Shown: positions 44,701 to 55,700, numbered from the stretch's first letter. The stretch: DNA of 64,000 nucleotides from Parapristionchus giblindavisi (GCA_943737045.1 CALSFV010000276.1:62001-126000), one strand, 5' to 3'. Program-made: numbers and translations. The notes: generated from the letters alone by a model not told the origin.

Positions 44701-46317
44701 TCACGATCACCACAAACCATTGCAGGTAGAGTTGGGAAGTGATCTGTGAGCAGATGGTCTATTTTTAAACAAAATCTACATTAGTAACGCACGAGGCGAA
44801 ATAAATACACAACTACAGCCACTCCTGTATCATTTCCCTCATTGATACAAACATCTTTCATGCACATAACAAATGACAATCCTTCCTTGGATGACACGCT
44901 CGTTAAAAGTAGAAGTATCGTCAGCCAATCGTCTCTTCCCCTTACTCTTCTCTCTATCATACAGACAACAGTGAGATAGTGCACGGAATGAGGAGAACAC
45001 AGACAATTGGGACTACGCTCCCTCTTTAAGTGTCCTCACCTGCACTCATTAACACTCTCCTATCATCACATTGTGAGATAAGAGACTGATCATCACCAAT
45101 AAAGGAGGAAGGAGAAGCAACCATTGGAAAACATGGAAGAGTGTCCAGTTTGTGACCAACAGATCTTCGGTTAGAAGTCTTCCTTTTTTATTTATTATTA
45201 TTTATTAAAACACTCTTTATCAAGATTAGCAGAGCAGTGGTGCCAGTGAATTTAGAGTGTCATAAAGAGTGTCTTCATATCACACTCTAAAGAAAACAAG
45301 CAACGTTAGCTAAAGTGGGCGAGAAGGAGTGGGAGGTAGACACAAACAATGATACTTCCGGAACAGCTGAGGAGCTTAGATCTACGGAGGAGGATGAGCT
45401 TAGATGGACACAGAGAGGAGAGAGACTGGCGCCTGTACATTGTCTCAAGTGAGATCTCTCTCTACACAGACGACGTGAAAGAGACAACAAAGTTGATGAG
45501 AGAGGTTTCAAAGTCAGAGAGTGCAGAGAGGAAGAGAATGAATAGAGAGAGAAGGGAAGAGCTTAGAGACCAGATGAAAGAGAAGAGACGTTCTATAACC
45601 AGAGATACAGATGGGGCGAGGAGAGAGCGAGCATCACAGAAGAGACGGAACATGGTTAGAGCATAGGCCGAAAAGTGTGTAACAAAGTACCAAGCCTGAC
45701 CGGATTTTTAACCAAAATTTCACAAAAATCGAACAACCTGACCGGATTTTGAATCAAAATTTCACAAAAATCGGAAAACCTGACCGGATTTTGAGCCAAA
45801 TTTGCCAAACATGGAAAAACCTGACCGGATTTTGAAAACCGATAACCTAGCTATTCGAACTATGGGTTAGAGAAATGGAGAACAGACGAGATATAGATGG
45901 ATTAATGAGAGAGATGAAGGGAGATGGAGATGGAGACTGAATCACAGTTCTGAACTATCCGAGAACACAATAAGATAGAGATAAACAGAAAATTGGAAAA
46001 TATCACGGAAGATAAATGAAATCCAGTAACGTCAACACTTATTGAAATCATACAACAACAAATACTCATTTCCCCCCAAACGTTTCAGAACCAAAATCAA
46101 AAGTGTGACCCACCGGACAGCATCCGCACTCGTCGATTACGGTATCCTTGCAGTCGAGGTCTGCACCAGGACAACTCTCCGGACACTCATAGGGACAATG
46201 GGAGGGTGCGGGCTGAGACTTGGCGGCCACGGATGAGAGAGACACGAAGATGAGGACGAATGTTACGAGTAGAGAGGAAGGGTCATGACGACTACGGCCA
46301 CACCACATTGCGGGCGC
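18095..46317 (-). CDS. crim-1: CRIM-1-like transmembrane protein (IGFBP, antistasin-like and VWC domains)
   Basis: Coding exons: 46308-46114, 42127-42016, 28298-28188 (probable), 24764-24622, 24399-24288, 24115-23977, 23755-23663, 23514-23472, 23358-23282, 22815-22763, 22583-22463, 22243-22137, 21952-21895, 21614-21501, 21388-21243, 21165-21104, 20917-20816, 20739-20667, 20487-20378, 20329-20276, 19981-19857, 19637-19498, 19454-19359, 19194-19082, 19012-18937, 18781-18603, 18538-18348, 18296-18095. All phases agree; 1048 aa (human CRIM1 is about 1036). Signal peptide 1-29; IGFBP domain about 37-102 (CPYECPESCPG, DECGCCP); antistasin-like or half-VWC repeats to 316 and again 436-541; six VWC domains closing in CCPVC, CCPSC, CCPTC or CCPLC at roughly 317-399, 400-435, 563-625, 658-717, 728-796 and 805-858; membrane helix about 887-910; cytoplasmic tail to 1048 with PPPP near the middle. 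The family binds BMP-type ligands at the cell surface; that role is transferred from the family. Confidence 0.92.
19454..19497. other. GATCAAAG triplet in a crim-1 intron
   Basis: This 43-base intron between exons 22 and 23 of crim-1 contains GATCAAAGATCAAAGATCAA, three phased copies of an ATCAAAG word that matches the TCF/LEF (POP-1) consensus on one strand. The same word recurs in many other introns here. Confidence 0.4.
26386..27940 (+). mobile_element. Dead Tc1/mariner transposon with ~210-bp inverted repeats
   Basis: Ends are CAGTGGTGGCCAGAAGGATAT and its complement, flanked by TA (26384-26385 and 27941-27942), the Tc1/mariner hallmark. The inverted repeats run about 210 bases inward. 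Between them is a broken transposase gene. Length 1555 bp. Confidence 0.92.
26870..27480 (+). pseudogene. Tc1-like transposase pseudogene
   Basis: Read in one frame with stops, the region shows the helix-turn-helix block (ARQFGVTQGTISRVIKK), the basic linker (STRTIRRQHLQNGLN), the KPIISPKNRG block and the catalytic-region signature VVWPDESKFNLQGSDD followed by VNHGGRNVMV. At least four in-frame stops (after KNR, HIT, NLK and VAD) and the loss of the C-terminal catalytic residue region make it inactive. Confidence 0.85.
28044..28120. repeat. Three copies of a 27-bp tandem repeat
   Basis: Units of CAGTGGTTAAACCCCACACC followed by CCAATCT, slightly diverged, immediately upstream in the crim-1 sense of the acceptor side of intron 3. 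Confidence 0.8.
28188..28298 (-). CDS. crim-1: Probable extra crim-1 coding exon (exon 3)
   Basis: An isolated 111-nt open stretch preceded by acceptor TTGTTTAG and followed by a GTAGTG donor. It enters and leaves in phase 1, exactly the phase of the junction between the IGFBP exon at 42016 and the exon at 24764, so it adds 37 in-frame residues. The peptide is Cys-rich (ACAEFGMHCDCNDSRRECC...), with a C-x-C pair and a following C like the segment that follows the IGFBP domain in human CRIM1. It could still be a chance frame, since it lies among transposons. Confidence 0.65.
28476..28668 (-). mobile_element. hAT-type MITE family A, copy 1
   Basis: 193 bp with ends CATAAGTGGGC and GCCCACCTATG and a perfect 8-bp target duplication AATATCAA (28468-28475, 28669-28676). 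The body contains repeated GCGCATAGCCTTGCC-like words. No coding capacity. Confidence 0.9.
28737..29756. mobile_element. Non-autonomous DNA transposon with ~320-bp inverted repeats (TCA duplication)
   Basis: Left arm 28737 to about 29060 and right arm about 29440-29756 are nearly identical inverted copies starting CAAGGAGTCTCTTTCAGC. Both sides are flanked by TCA (28734-28736, 29757-29759). The spacer is AT-rich and non-coding. Each arm carries a tRNA-like module. The superfamily is unclear; a 3-bp duplication is compatible with several (for example PIF/Harbinger or CACTA). Confidence 0.88.
28970..29030 (+). other. tRNA-like A/B-box module in the left arm
   Basis: TAGCGCAGTGG (28970-28980) fits the pol III A box and GGGTTCGATCCCC (29011-29023) the B box, at tRNA spacing. 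A CTTGCAA anticodon-loop-like heptamer (would read UGC) lies between, but the stems around it and the acceptor stem do not pair. The right arm carries the reverse complement at 29471-29524. Confidence 0.65.
31158..31436. mobile_element. Fold-back MITE copy 2 (2-bp TG duplication)
   Basis: Ends CTCTGGCGTTTGAATCC and GGATTTCAACACCAGAG, internal ATGCATGATC words as in copy 1. The uninterrupted sequence survives in the opposite arm of the host palindrome near 33025, which shows that only TG was duplicated. Confidence 0.85.
31714..31790 (+). other. tRNA-like module in the arms of the nested element
   Basis: Left arm has A box TGGCGTAGTAGG (31714-31725) but a decayed B box. The right-arm copy, on the minus strand, has both TGGCGCAGTAGG (32411-32422) and GGTGTTCGATTCC (32365-32377). 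Confidence 0.6.
31848..32290 (+). pseudogene. Fragment of a DDE transposase with C-terminal Cys cluster
   Basis: One frame reads VLNIPPGATSICQPADLAYN...KVIQKR...HWCLGSDAFRPYIAYGF, the pattern of the last catalytic block of DDE (pogo/Tigger-like) transposases, where IPP-AT--CQP-D is diagnostic. A second frame then encodes a Cys-rich tail (CPCRKPGCTICPRC, CLSCFWPNMHRC) like the C-terminal zinc-binding part of some nematode transposases. The N-terminal two thirds are missing and the two parts are out of frame. Confidence 0.65.
32436..32629 (+). mobile_element. hAT-type MITE family A, copy 2
   Basis: 194 bp, ends CATAGGTGGGC and GCCCACCTATG, perfect duplication TCCTTGGG (32428-32435, 32630-32637). 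The empty site is preserved in the opposite arm at about 31695-31712. Confidence 0.95.
33710..37899. other. crim-1 intron 2, no gene seen
   Basis: AT- and GA-rich intron with simple repeats (34671-34710, 37046-37110) and many ACAGTA/ACCGTA words. No exon with matching splice sites. Confidence 0.45.
37046..37110. repeat. GGGAGA/GA simple repeat
   Basis: Runs of GGGAGA followed by a pure GA tract. Confidence 0.9.
37900..38406 (+). pseudogene. 3' remnant of a non-LTR retrotransposon ORF
   Basis: From about 37939 an open stretch reads ILRALRTKN, YIRPILE, FNPYQKGDKKILERVQ, FTRR, NKQLNLDTLEKRREDIDI and YFRP, ending at TAA 38406. Y-RPILE, Q--FTRR, L-L--LE-RR is the conserved region after the reverse transcriptase in CR1/Jockey-like elements. 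The catalytic part is absent, so this is a 5'-truncated insertion, a different clade from the RTE at 10.8 kb. Confidence 0.75.
41116..41151. other. 12-bp hairpin
   Basis: CATGAAAGGTGG and its exact complement around a 12-base loop; the flanks GGACCCTATT/GGATACGGCC hint at a decayed small fold-back element. Confidence 0.6.
41446..41760. repeat. Long GA-rich simple repeat
   Basis: Over 300 bases of almost pure purine on the plus strand, with a long perfect GA core at about 41621-41660. Long open frames across it are composition artefacts. Confidence 0.9.
44447..44491. other. 18-bp imperfect hairpin
   Basis: CAGAGATTACCGAGGACT pairs with AGTCTTCGGTAATCCCTG at all but two positions around a 9-base loop. 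Confidence 0.6.
45662..45864 (-). mobile_element. hAT-type MITE family B, copy 1
   Basis: 203 bp, ends CATAGGCCGAA and TTCGAACTATG, perfect 8-bp duplication GGTTAGAG (45654-45661, 45865-45872). The core is about 3.5 copies of a ~50-bp unit containing CCTGACCGGATTTTGA and AAAATTTCACAAAAATCG. Confidence 0.9.
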
Positions 46318-46348
46318 CTAGAATAATAGATAAGTTGATCTTTGATCT

Positions 46349-46591
46349 CATAGGTCGAATAGCTAGGTTATCGGATTTTAAAATGCGGTTTTTCAATTTT
46401 AGGCAAATGTGGCTCAAAATGCGGTCAGGTTTTTCAATTTTTGTGAAATTTCGACTCAAAATGCGGTCAGATTTTTCGATTTCTTGGGAAATTTTGACTC
46501 AAAATGCGGTCAGGTTTTTTTGATTTCTTGGGAAATATAACCTCGAAATGCGGTGAGGCTTGGTACTTTGTTACATACTTTTCGACCTATG
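46349..46591 (+). mobile_element. hAT-type MITE family B, copy 2
   Basis: 243 bp, ends CATAGGTCGAA and TTCGACCTATG, perfect duplication TTTGATCT (46341-46348, 46592-46599), about four internal units. It lies in the presumed 5'-UTR intron of crim-1, in inverted orientation to copy 1. Confidence 0.92.
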
Positions 46592-46749
46592 TTTGATCTA
46601 TAGAACTTTATCCTTGATCTTTATCTAGTCAAATCATAATTTACTTGTTTCTGAGAACTCTTAAATAACAATCCCGAAAAACAAACAAAAAATGATAGCA
46701 CAATCAAAAAGAAAATTTAAAAAATCCGAAACTACAGTAACCGACCTAC

Positions 46750-46930
46750 CGTATGGTGTGCGGTGTATTCAGGCGGACATGGGCGGCCTGCCAGGAGCAA
46801 GCAGCAGGCTTCTGAAGAGGATCGAGGTCGAGGGATTCAGACGGACCTCGTGGGGATAGAGGTAGAGGAAGAGGAGAGAGGAGGAAAAGAGAGAGATAGA
46901 GAGAGAGTAAGAGGAGGGAGGGTGAGGTAG
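46750..46930 (-). other. crim-1: Probable 5'-UTR exon of crim-1
   Basis: On the minus strand a GTAGGT donor at 46749 follows CACACCATACG, and a good acceptor (TATTATTCTAG at 46318-46320) sits nine bases before the crim-1 ATG. A TATATACT box lies near 46950 and a CTCT-rich tract follows it. Inferred from signals only; the 5' boundary is a guess. Confidence 0.4.
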
Positions 46931-49900
46931 GAGATGAGGGGCAGTATATAGGAAGAAGAGAACGATGCAGTAGATGTTGAAGCTCCTCCCCTTACTTTCC
47001 TTCCATACTCTCCATCTCTCTCTAGTCCCTCTATCCCTCCTTCTACCCTGGACTACTCTATCTAATCGTCTAACCTGATCTCTTGAGGAAGCGACGCTCT
47101 CTCGTCTCCTCTTCCCGTACACGGGCCTATCAGATCACGTAGATGCTGCAACAACCATACATTAATCAATTATTACGTCAGGCCATGGGGTTACGGTAGG
47201 GTACTGATAGATACGGTATAATACGATGATGTTCGCTCTCTTAATTTAGACAGGTTTCACTTCAAGATAGGTAACATGCGTGAAACCGTCAGCTGACCAT
47301 TTTCGATGAAACCAACACCATGCATGAGGAGAATGTGAAAGAACAATGTGTCACAAGACAACAAAAATGAAGTCTAGAAAAATTAACCAAACACTGCACC
47401 AAAACATAACGGCATCAACCTACGATCAAGTAAAGATATAGATATTGAGAGAAGAGGCAGAGATAGAGTAATGAGGAGAGAGAGTGTGGAGGGAGGAAAA
47501 GATAAAGAGACAGTAGAGGGACATATAGAAAAAAAGAAACTGTACAGAAGAAACTAAGGAGAGGGACATCACTAACCCCATCCCTCTCTTATGTGTGTTT
47601 TAGAAGAAGAAGAAATACAGAGTGAGGCAACGAAGGGAGGGAGAGGGAGAGGGAGAGGGAGAGGTATGGATGAACAAGACAGAACGGATCAATCAGATAA
47701 TCGATAATGTTTCAATCTCAAAATGTTTACAAAATCTACCGTAATCAGCACAACATAGAATAACCCCCATGGCGTAATCATAACGAAAATTTGAAATGAG
47801 GGTGAACCCGCGTCCGAAATTTTTACGCTAGGAATATAGCGTACTTTTTTATCTCATGAACATCATTCCAGGGAACAATACTGACTCGAAAGTTTTTTGA
47901 ACAACTCATTACCAGCCGTATCATATACCATACACACGATATAAACACGTGCACTGTCTATCATTAAATCATCAAACTTTCATCAATTTCCCTCTTCCTC
48001 TATCAACTTGTAGACGTTCCCTGGACAACAACTATTCATGTCTAATCCGAACAGTAAACCACATGTTAGGATACTCAGCTTTTCCTTACTCCCTCTCCTC
48101 CCTCTCCACCTTTCTTAAAATAGGTTAAACCATCTGAGAGATTGATTCGTGATCATATTATAGCACAAATCAGTTCAATCACTTTGTGCAACTATTATTA
48201 GACTGTACATTGTTTGTCTAGAAAAGTCAGCATATGACAACATAGATACAACTATGATAACCTTGCTACCTCTAATCACAGAAGTCATTTGACAATGATT
48301 GGAGCTGGTAATTCGAGAGAAAGATGTGCCAATAAGGATAAAAAGAAAATCCAATTTCCAAAAGAAAGCTTATTACCAACGACAATATGGAATACAGTCT
48401 ACATGCAGATAAACCCATTCAACTATTATCAAAAAGAATTCGGTCTCGGGCCAGAATTTGGCGGCAAGGACAATATTGTTTTTAGACGTTTCTGACCCCA
48501 TTAAATTCGTGGTCTGCCATTCCGGTTCATCGGAATGACATCCAATGCACCCATTCTCTTGATAAAACATCTTCATCACATAAGTGATTACTTCTATTTG
48601 TGACTCATTCGCCTATTTGTCTTTTCTCAAAACCGACAATCATTCTGAGAGCAAGGGAGGGGAGAAGAAAAAAAGAGAGTGGCGGCAAACTCTACAGAGC
48701 AGAGATATGGCGACGATGGAAGGATGTTAACAAGGAGAGACGTCGACGTAGAACAAGAAATCAGCCATCATGGCAACATGTGCTAACACCAGCACACACA
48801 CATAAAATATTACAGTGTGGAACCTATGATTAACCTACCCCACGCATACTTGACATCTTCAAACGTGTCCACAGAATCATAAGATCACAGAGTTAATCGT
48901 ATTGGTCTTCAAGACTCAACAAGAGCTTTTTCATCTTTAACAAATGAAAACGTTCCACCAGATTGTAGAATCTTGCTTGCCTGCTTCATCGATTATTTTA
49001 CAATTCGCTTTTCATGTGAACAAAAGTCACACATCTACTTTCCCCCGCTCCTTCTTCTTCTTCAAAGTCATCCGATATTATACTACTGAATAGAGATGGA
49101 TTCCATGTTTGCCTTCCGACTCTTCTCATTCATCACGCCTTTTCAACTACCAGCAGTAGTGAGAAAATATCGACGACGACCCATCCCTTCCATTGACAAA
49201 CGGAAACCGAACACTTTCTATCCATCCATTTTATCGTGGAAAGAGGGGATAATTGAAGACTCAATTACGAAAACTATTGAGACAAGTGTGCGAACAGTGG
49301 ATAGTAAAAACAACTACAGTGACATTTCGGGTAAACAGCTTTAAAATTTCAGATTTATAAATAAAATAATGTTTAAAAAAACAGTACAATGCTTATTCCA
49401 ACAAAGTAAGTCAAAGTATTTCGAACCCTGTTACACTTTCTGTCTGCATACATTGTGTTCTTTCTCATTACTCTGAAACTAGAAAGACGAGAAATGGTGC
49501 GGAACATAATGGAATTCGTCTCTCTCTCTCTTTGTTAAGTTCACCTCTCATCATATTATTGGTTTAGTTTCTTTTTTTGTCTGATCGATGGATCAATTCA
49601 AGACCAACCTTTTAAGTGATTTCTGATAGCTACATCTCTATACTACGTAAATATGGTTAACAGTAAAAACCCAGCACAATCATGTTTCACTCACTACATT
49701 CATAGAGAGACTTTTGGAATGTTTGATGCAGCGTACCAAGCCTATTGAAGTGATTTATCAAAGTATCGCAATCATAGAGAACGTGCAAAACACGTAAGAC
49801 CGCTGGCGCGCAAAAAAAATTCTGCTACAGTATTCTCGATATGCCAAGAGAAAACAAGCATTACCGTATCACACCTCATTCATATATTCTAAAGTCGTTA

Positions 49901-50783
49901 GCCTCTTCTCATCTTTCACACCCCCATACCATCGTGTCAACTTTCTAGGTCGTTCACTCTTTAGAATTAGAAGGGACCACACATCAGCAATTCAGTCACA
50001 GCGGAATAGCTAATAGAAAATAGGATGGAAGAATAGGATACCTCATTCTGCTAACTCTACTGCTTTCAAAACTTTTCGAGTATTTTATAGAGGTCAAAGA
50101 TCAATGAGTATATAGAACCGAGAGGTACAGAGATCATGGCATGCAAACGATTGAAACATATCTATAAGGGAACAACAGAGGAAAAAGACGACCTTTATAA
50201 ATATCGATTGATACATGAATGAACAGTTAGTATTCAGAACAGATGCATTGGTGAGGGGAACGAATTGATAAGAATGTAGACAGACCAAGCATGCAAACGA
50301 AGAGATGTAGAAGTAGATTGAAATATAGATTGAACCATAGTCTATATTTGGTCTAGACGTGAAGAGCTAAAGCTGAGATTAGAGATGGAAATAGGTAAAC
50401 GTTCTCTCAATCCTTCCTCTCAAAGTGCCATAGTTTATTCAATGTGGTAGATTGCGCGTGAAGCACTGAGGCAAATAGATCCCCCTCTCTACTCTCTACA
50501 CTATCCCTCATACTATTCAATACATCTTAGACTTACTATCGACCTGTTTCCATCTAAGCTCAAATTAAACCCCTGTTCAACAATAAGATCACCGCTCACT
50601 AATCCAAACCTCGATGGAATAAAATAAAGATCGATTTGCACAGTTTACTATGGTACCCGATACAACAGACAAATCAGAAAGACTAGCAATTGAAAAAAAA
50701 GAACAGAGATTGATTCAAAAAGCGTATAATAAGTGCAAGATGCAAGTCACTAATTAAAGAAGGGAATCACTGTCAATCATAGA
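46931..50783. other. Upstream region of crim-1, no gene seen
   Basis: Purine-rich tracts (for example 47637-47664) and short unsupported frames only. Confidence 0.4.
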
Positions 50784-50975
50784 CATAGGTGGGCGCGTGA
50801 AAACGAATTCTTTTTGCGCACAGGAAGGCTGCCCTTGCGGGGCCTTGCGCATAGCCTTACCTCGCAAAAAATGGAAAATTTCCTTTCAAATCTGCTAAAA
50901 AATGGCCATGCGCATAGCCTTGCCTTACAATTCTCCAGTTTGCGCACAGCCTTTCCCCCAGCGTGCCCACCTTTG
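50784..50975 (+). mobile_element. hAT-type MITE family A, copy 3
   Basis: 192 bp, ends CATAGGTGGGC and GCCCACCTTTG, perfect duplication ATCATAGA (50776-50783, 50976-50983). Confidence 0.93.
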
Positions 50976-52032
50976 ATCATAGAAAAGCTGCACACTATCA
51001 GTGGATATGAGCTGACTGCGCAGTAATTACAAATTACGATCTTGATACATTCTCAAGACATTTGCAGTCCGTTAGATTCTGACAATTATTATCAATGATA
51101 TGGTCCGTATGCGTTGAATATGCGAAGAGCGATTACAAAAAAGGTTAAGCCAAATTAGGACAAGAGGTGCACTGTATCAGACCAATTCAGCCAGATGATA
51201 TAACCATAGAGTAGATGGAGATAGAGATGGAGACTTAACACTGAGAGACTCAGATGACAGTCGATTCAATACACACACGTATAGTCGGAACTTATCAAAG
51301 GGAAGAAGAAGAAGAGATGGCTATATTAGAGGATTCCATACGGACCTTAGCACTTCTCGCCTCTTATTTCTTTATCAGAAAAGATCGTTAATCGGTTTGA
51401 TAAAGACGCAGAGAGAATAGAGTGGATGAAGAGAGAGGAGAAGGTTCGACTTGATCACAAGCTATTCGACCACCTACATAATGTAGATGAATAACAACAT
51501 TATCAGCTGACTATCGCACGTCGAGATGCTACAGTACTCCAGGATCATAAAAAGCTCCAACTCAAAAATATGCGCAGGCATGGTTCCACGCCTGAGCAAC
51601 AGTGTTCGCAAAATACATCTCGACTCGAAATCCTCTAGATAAAAAGTAATATCAGATGAAAGTGTAACATTGCAAAATCTCAACAAAACTGAATCACACG
51701 AACAATTAACCCCCTCAGGGGTCAAATATACTCGCCGACAAAGGGTGGTACACTGTGAGGAATGTGGTGGGGGAGTAGTTTTACTACTGTAGTTAGTATT
51801 AGATTGGGTGGGGTTTCTATTGTGTGATTGTGTGTCACTCTTACTACTATTCACGCATTTCTTTTAAGTAATCTAATTACCACAGCTGATAGCAGCGTAT
51901 GAAAGAGTACGTTTCAAAAAAAAATACGAATCTTGGATTGCCGGGGCTCTTAAGATAGCAGAAATGATGCAAGAAAACGTTATTCAGGAACTTTTAGGAT
52001 TAAACAACAATGTAACCTTACAGTAGTGGAGA
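50976..52032. other. Spacer, no gene seen
   Basis: A 126-codon frame on the minus strand (51474-51854) is rich in Ser/Thr/Asn with a few Cys but shows no family motif or partner exon. Confidence 0.4.
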
Positions 52033-52224
52033 CATAGGTGGGCGCGTGAAAACGAATTATTTTTTCACATAGCCTTGCTTTCCATTGCGGGGCCTTGCGC
52101 ATAGCTTTGCCTAGCAAAAATTGGAAAATTTCCAGTCAAATCTGCTAAAAAAGGCCATGCGCATAGCCCTTCCTTACAATTCCCCGGTTTGCGCACAGCC
52201 TTTCCCCCAGTGTGCCCACCCATG
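52033..52224 (+). mobile_element. hAT-type MITE family A, copy 4
   Basis: 192 bp, ends CATAGGTGGGC and GCCCACCCATG, perfect duplication AGTGGAGA (52025-52032, 52225-52232). Confidence 0.93.
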
Positions 52225-52540
52225 AGTGGAGATATTATCATGATTCGAGATAAAAAATACGAATAAGTCAAGAAAGTGGAAATGCGCGCGCCAAATGAAC
52301 TAGCACAGAAACAATTGGAGAGAAAGAGTTGGAGTGCCACAGGGTCAAAGGAACCGACGTATTATTGTTATGATCTATCACTCCTTACACATATACACAC
52401 ACTTTCTTATGTTCTCTGTAACAATCATTGATATTCCATCGTTCCATTCACTGTTTTATCTCCACCTCTACCTCTCTCTCTATTCCATCTCCACTCCCTA
52501 ATAACCTCCAGCTATTTATCAATTGATCATTATCTACAAC

Positions 52541-52744
52541 CATAGGTCGAATAGCTAGGTTATCGGATTTTAAAATGCGGTCAGGTTTTTCAATTTTAGG
52601 AAAACTTGGCTCAAAATGCGGTCTGGTTTTTCGATTTTTGTGAGATTTTGTCTCCAAATGCGGTCAAGTTTTTCGATTTTTTGGGAAATGCAGGCTCAAA
52701 ATGCGGTCAGGCTTGGTACTTTGTAACATACTTTTCGACCTATG
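52541..52744 (+). mobile_element. hAT-type MITE family B, copy 3
   Basis: 204 bp, ends CATAGGTCGAA and TTCGACCTATG, perfect duplication TCTACAAC (52533-52540, 52745-52752), about three internal units. Confidence 0.93.
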
Positions 52745-55700
52745 TCTACAACCAAGCACAATAAAAAAATTCGTGTAGAAATTTTTTTTAGATAAAATGA
52801 AAGATGGTTCTATAGTCCCTATTATACGTGGACAAGATGCAGTTTAAAAATATCGGTAATCTGAATGGGTAGGCGACCAGTAAGTGATTTCACCGAAAAC
52901 TTGTAAATGGTTTTACACTAAAGTCCCCTCATCATGCAGATCGTATGAGATTCAGATCACCAGACGCAAATAAAGATCCCCATTTTCTTGACCACATCTA
53001 TCTCACAAATTGCCTCCTACTATTACTACTACTATGAACACACATTCTCTATTCACTTGGATAGATAGACAACCAACATGTTCGCTGTATACTATTCCAA
53101 CAACATCGAAAATAGGACGAGTACAATAGTAGATTAGGAAATATCGATACTAATGAGCTCATTGTCAGGCTACAGGTTCACCATCGATGCGGCTTCTTAT
53201 CAGGGGGGAAGAGGTAGAGTGAAGGACAAGACGAGACGGAGAGATAAAGACAGTGAAAAAAGTGGAGATGTAAACAGGCAAAAAAGTGACTGGGCAGCAT
53301 TAATGACGTGACCGATAGTGGAGAGTTGCTGATGAGGGAGAAGGAGAAAGAGAAGGATAGGGGCACATGGATGGGATGCACAATGTTCTATAGGCTGTGA
53401 AAGCAAAAACGACCGCTCAACATAGAAACTCTCTCAAATGCAATCGTCTTTCGCTTGTCTCGCTATGGAAACAAAATGGCTTGAACCAGAATACTGTGGA
53501 TGAAGGGTGAAGAAAGAGGCAGTGGAATACAAATAGCCGTACCATGATGATCGCGCCAGAAAGCAGAGCAAAACTTATCATTGTGGATACGAACCCGAAA
53601 TCAGCAAGGACCAATTTCACTAATTGGAAATCCACGAGATGACGATGGACACTGATCACTTGTGGCCCTAATACATTATCGAATCTTAGAGATCAAAGAT
53701 TAATCTCTTCAGTATAAAATACCCTCAAAGACAACAACAAACAGAGAAACACAGGAACGGAATGCTGACCGTAACACAGAGGAAGATGATAAGATATGAA
53801 AATGAAGAATGGTTGACTGACCCTTATAAGGAATGAATGAGAATGATTGAGAACCATATCATATCATAGGAATGTTGGTATGAAGCTATGATAGATGGAG
53901 ATGATGGTTGGTGAGATATGGAGAAATAGACGGAGAGGTAGAGGTAGAGAAATCAAGAGAGGACGAGGGTGAGGTAGAGATGGAGAGGGATAAATAGAGG
54001 TAGAGTTGAAATACGGTTCAATCCTAGGGTCATCACTCTCCTCGAAATAGAGTTGATGACCAATATAATACTAATCACCAATAATTCCCATCAATCTATC
54101 AAATACTACGAACTTTGTACTCTTCGTCTTCCAAGACTAATCTGAACTGTCTATGATTAGAAATCATGATTCAGAACAATAATACCATAAAAAATATCAT
54201 TAAAATATTCCGATTCAGTCTGTTTTGGTGCAATCTTGGATCTATCTATTCTCGTGAAGGTCGACCACATTAGCCCGCACATCAATCACATCTCCACTAA
54301 CATCTTAAGTACTAACTACTCTCATCTACTTTCATCTCACACATTTGAATGAGATCAGACACAGAGATCGAGTTAGACTAACGGGAGAAAAATGCCCCTT
54401 TACAGTAGTCACCCTCCACCACCTCCGATGGACATAGGCTACATCGAACAATCAAAAAGTTACTAAATGTATCAGAATTGATCATCATTATAATCTAGCT
54501 CAAAATAGACAAAAAGAGGAGTTGACAATAGAGGTAAAAGCCACGGAGACACTACTCACAATGATAGATTAGTGTCAACCTCTCCCTTCTCCTTCTCTAT
54601 CTCTTAACCCTAATCAGGAAGCAATTGACCAGTAGATTCGAATTATGAAGACTACCTAATCAGCGGGATGATAATGCACATCAATAATCAAGGCTACAGT
54701 AATCAATCATCTACCCTACAGTAATCCTAAATCAGGTTAAAGTAATCCGAATGATAACTACCGTAACATCAACACTTGTTCACACGGATTTTACAGTAGA
54801 AATAGAAAAGATATGTAACGCGGGGTGTTAAACACCCTATGAAACCCTCCAACAGAAGATCGTCCAAAGACCAATGGCCACTCATCCAACAAACATTATT
54901 GACAACAAAAGTGAATGACCTCCTTCGTTTCTCCCATCGAAACAGTTGAACACCAGACGAAACTCGAGATGTTTCTTTTGTGACAAAAGGAATAGAATAG
55001 GAAAAGACAAGATAGGATAGGATAGAATGGAAGAGTGGGTCATACTATTCCCTTTCCTTTAACCCCCTCTCATGCTCTTGTATGCAAAAAAGTAACTCGT
55101 TAGAACAACGGAGGAAACATGGGGGGATGGAATGACCGTCTAACTAAATGAGAAGAGTGAGAGACAATCGTTATGGTAGAGAGATCAGAGAAATAGAGAT
55201 ATAGAGGAAGAATTATGGAACGATATTATATAAATGTGGGATGAATGGTCAGTGAAACAATTAGTTAGAAGAGGAAGACATAAGAGAAGAACGGGGAATG
55301 AGATGGAAAAGAACAATACGGAACAGATATAATGGATAAGAGGAACAAAACGAGATAATATACACCCAAAACTCGTATATTGTCCACTAACCACAATGAT
55401 AGCACGTAACTAGCGCTTACCGTACCATAGACTACAATAGTCAAGCCCTAATTACAGTGATGTAGCGCCCCATATGGAAACTCCTCACATCGTTCACGAG
55501 ATTACAGTAATATTCGTCACAGGCAGAAAGTTTCTTTATGGGGATAAATTTTGGAATTGTTCCGCTTAAAACGTCACGTTTGTCTGCAAAGGGATTGGCC
55601 GATGTTCATGCATACGGCCTCATGACAGCTCCTTAATCGTTTCTCCATATACCACTGTCCAACTTCCTTATCAGGAGTAGTGAGAGACAGAGGCTATGAG

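Larger units (their letters stand above)
42128..46113. other. crim-1 intron 1 (between the two IGFBP exons)
   Basis: 4.0 kb that splits the IGFBP domain exactly at the CCP motif. Contains MITE family B copy 1 and a hairpin at 44447-44491. No other gene seen. Confidence 0.6.

Noticed and set aside
46769..47122. 117-codon minus frame upstream of crim-1
   Set aside because: Low-complexity CT-rich sequence, better read as promoter and 5' UTR of crim-1.
48289..48495. 68-codon plus frame starting MTMIGAGN
   Set aside because: No motif and no supporting splice sites; length is within chance for this composition.
51474..51854. 126-codon Ser/Thr/Asn-rich minus frame
   Set aside because: No domain, no partner exon in phase and no conserved motif; kept only as a note.
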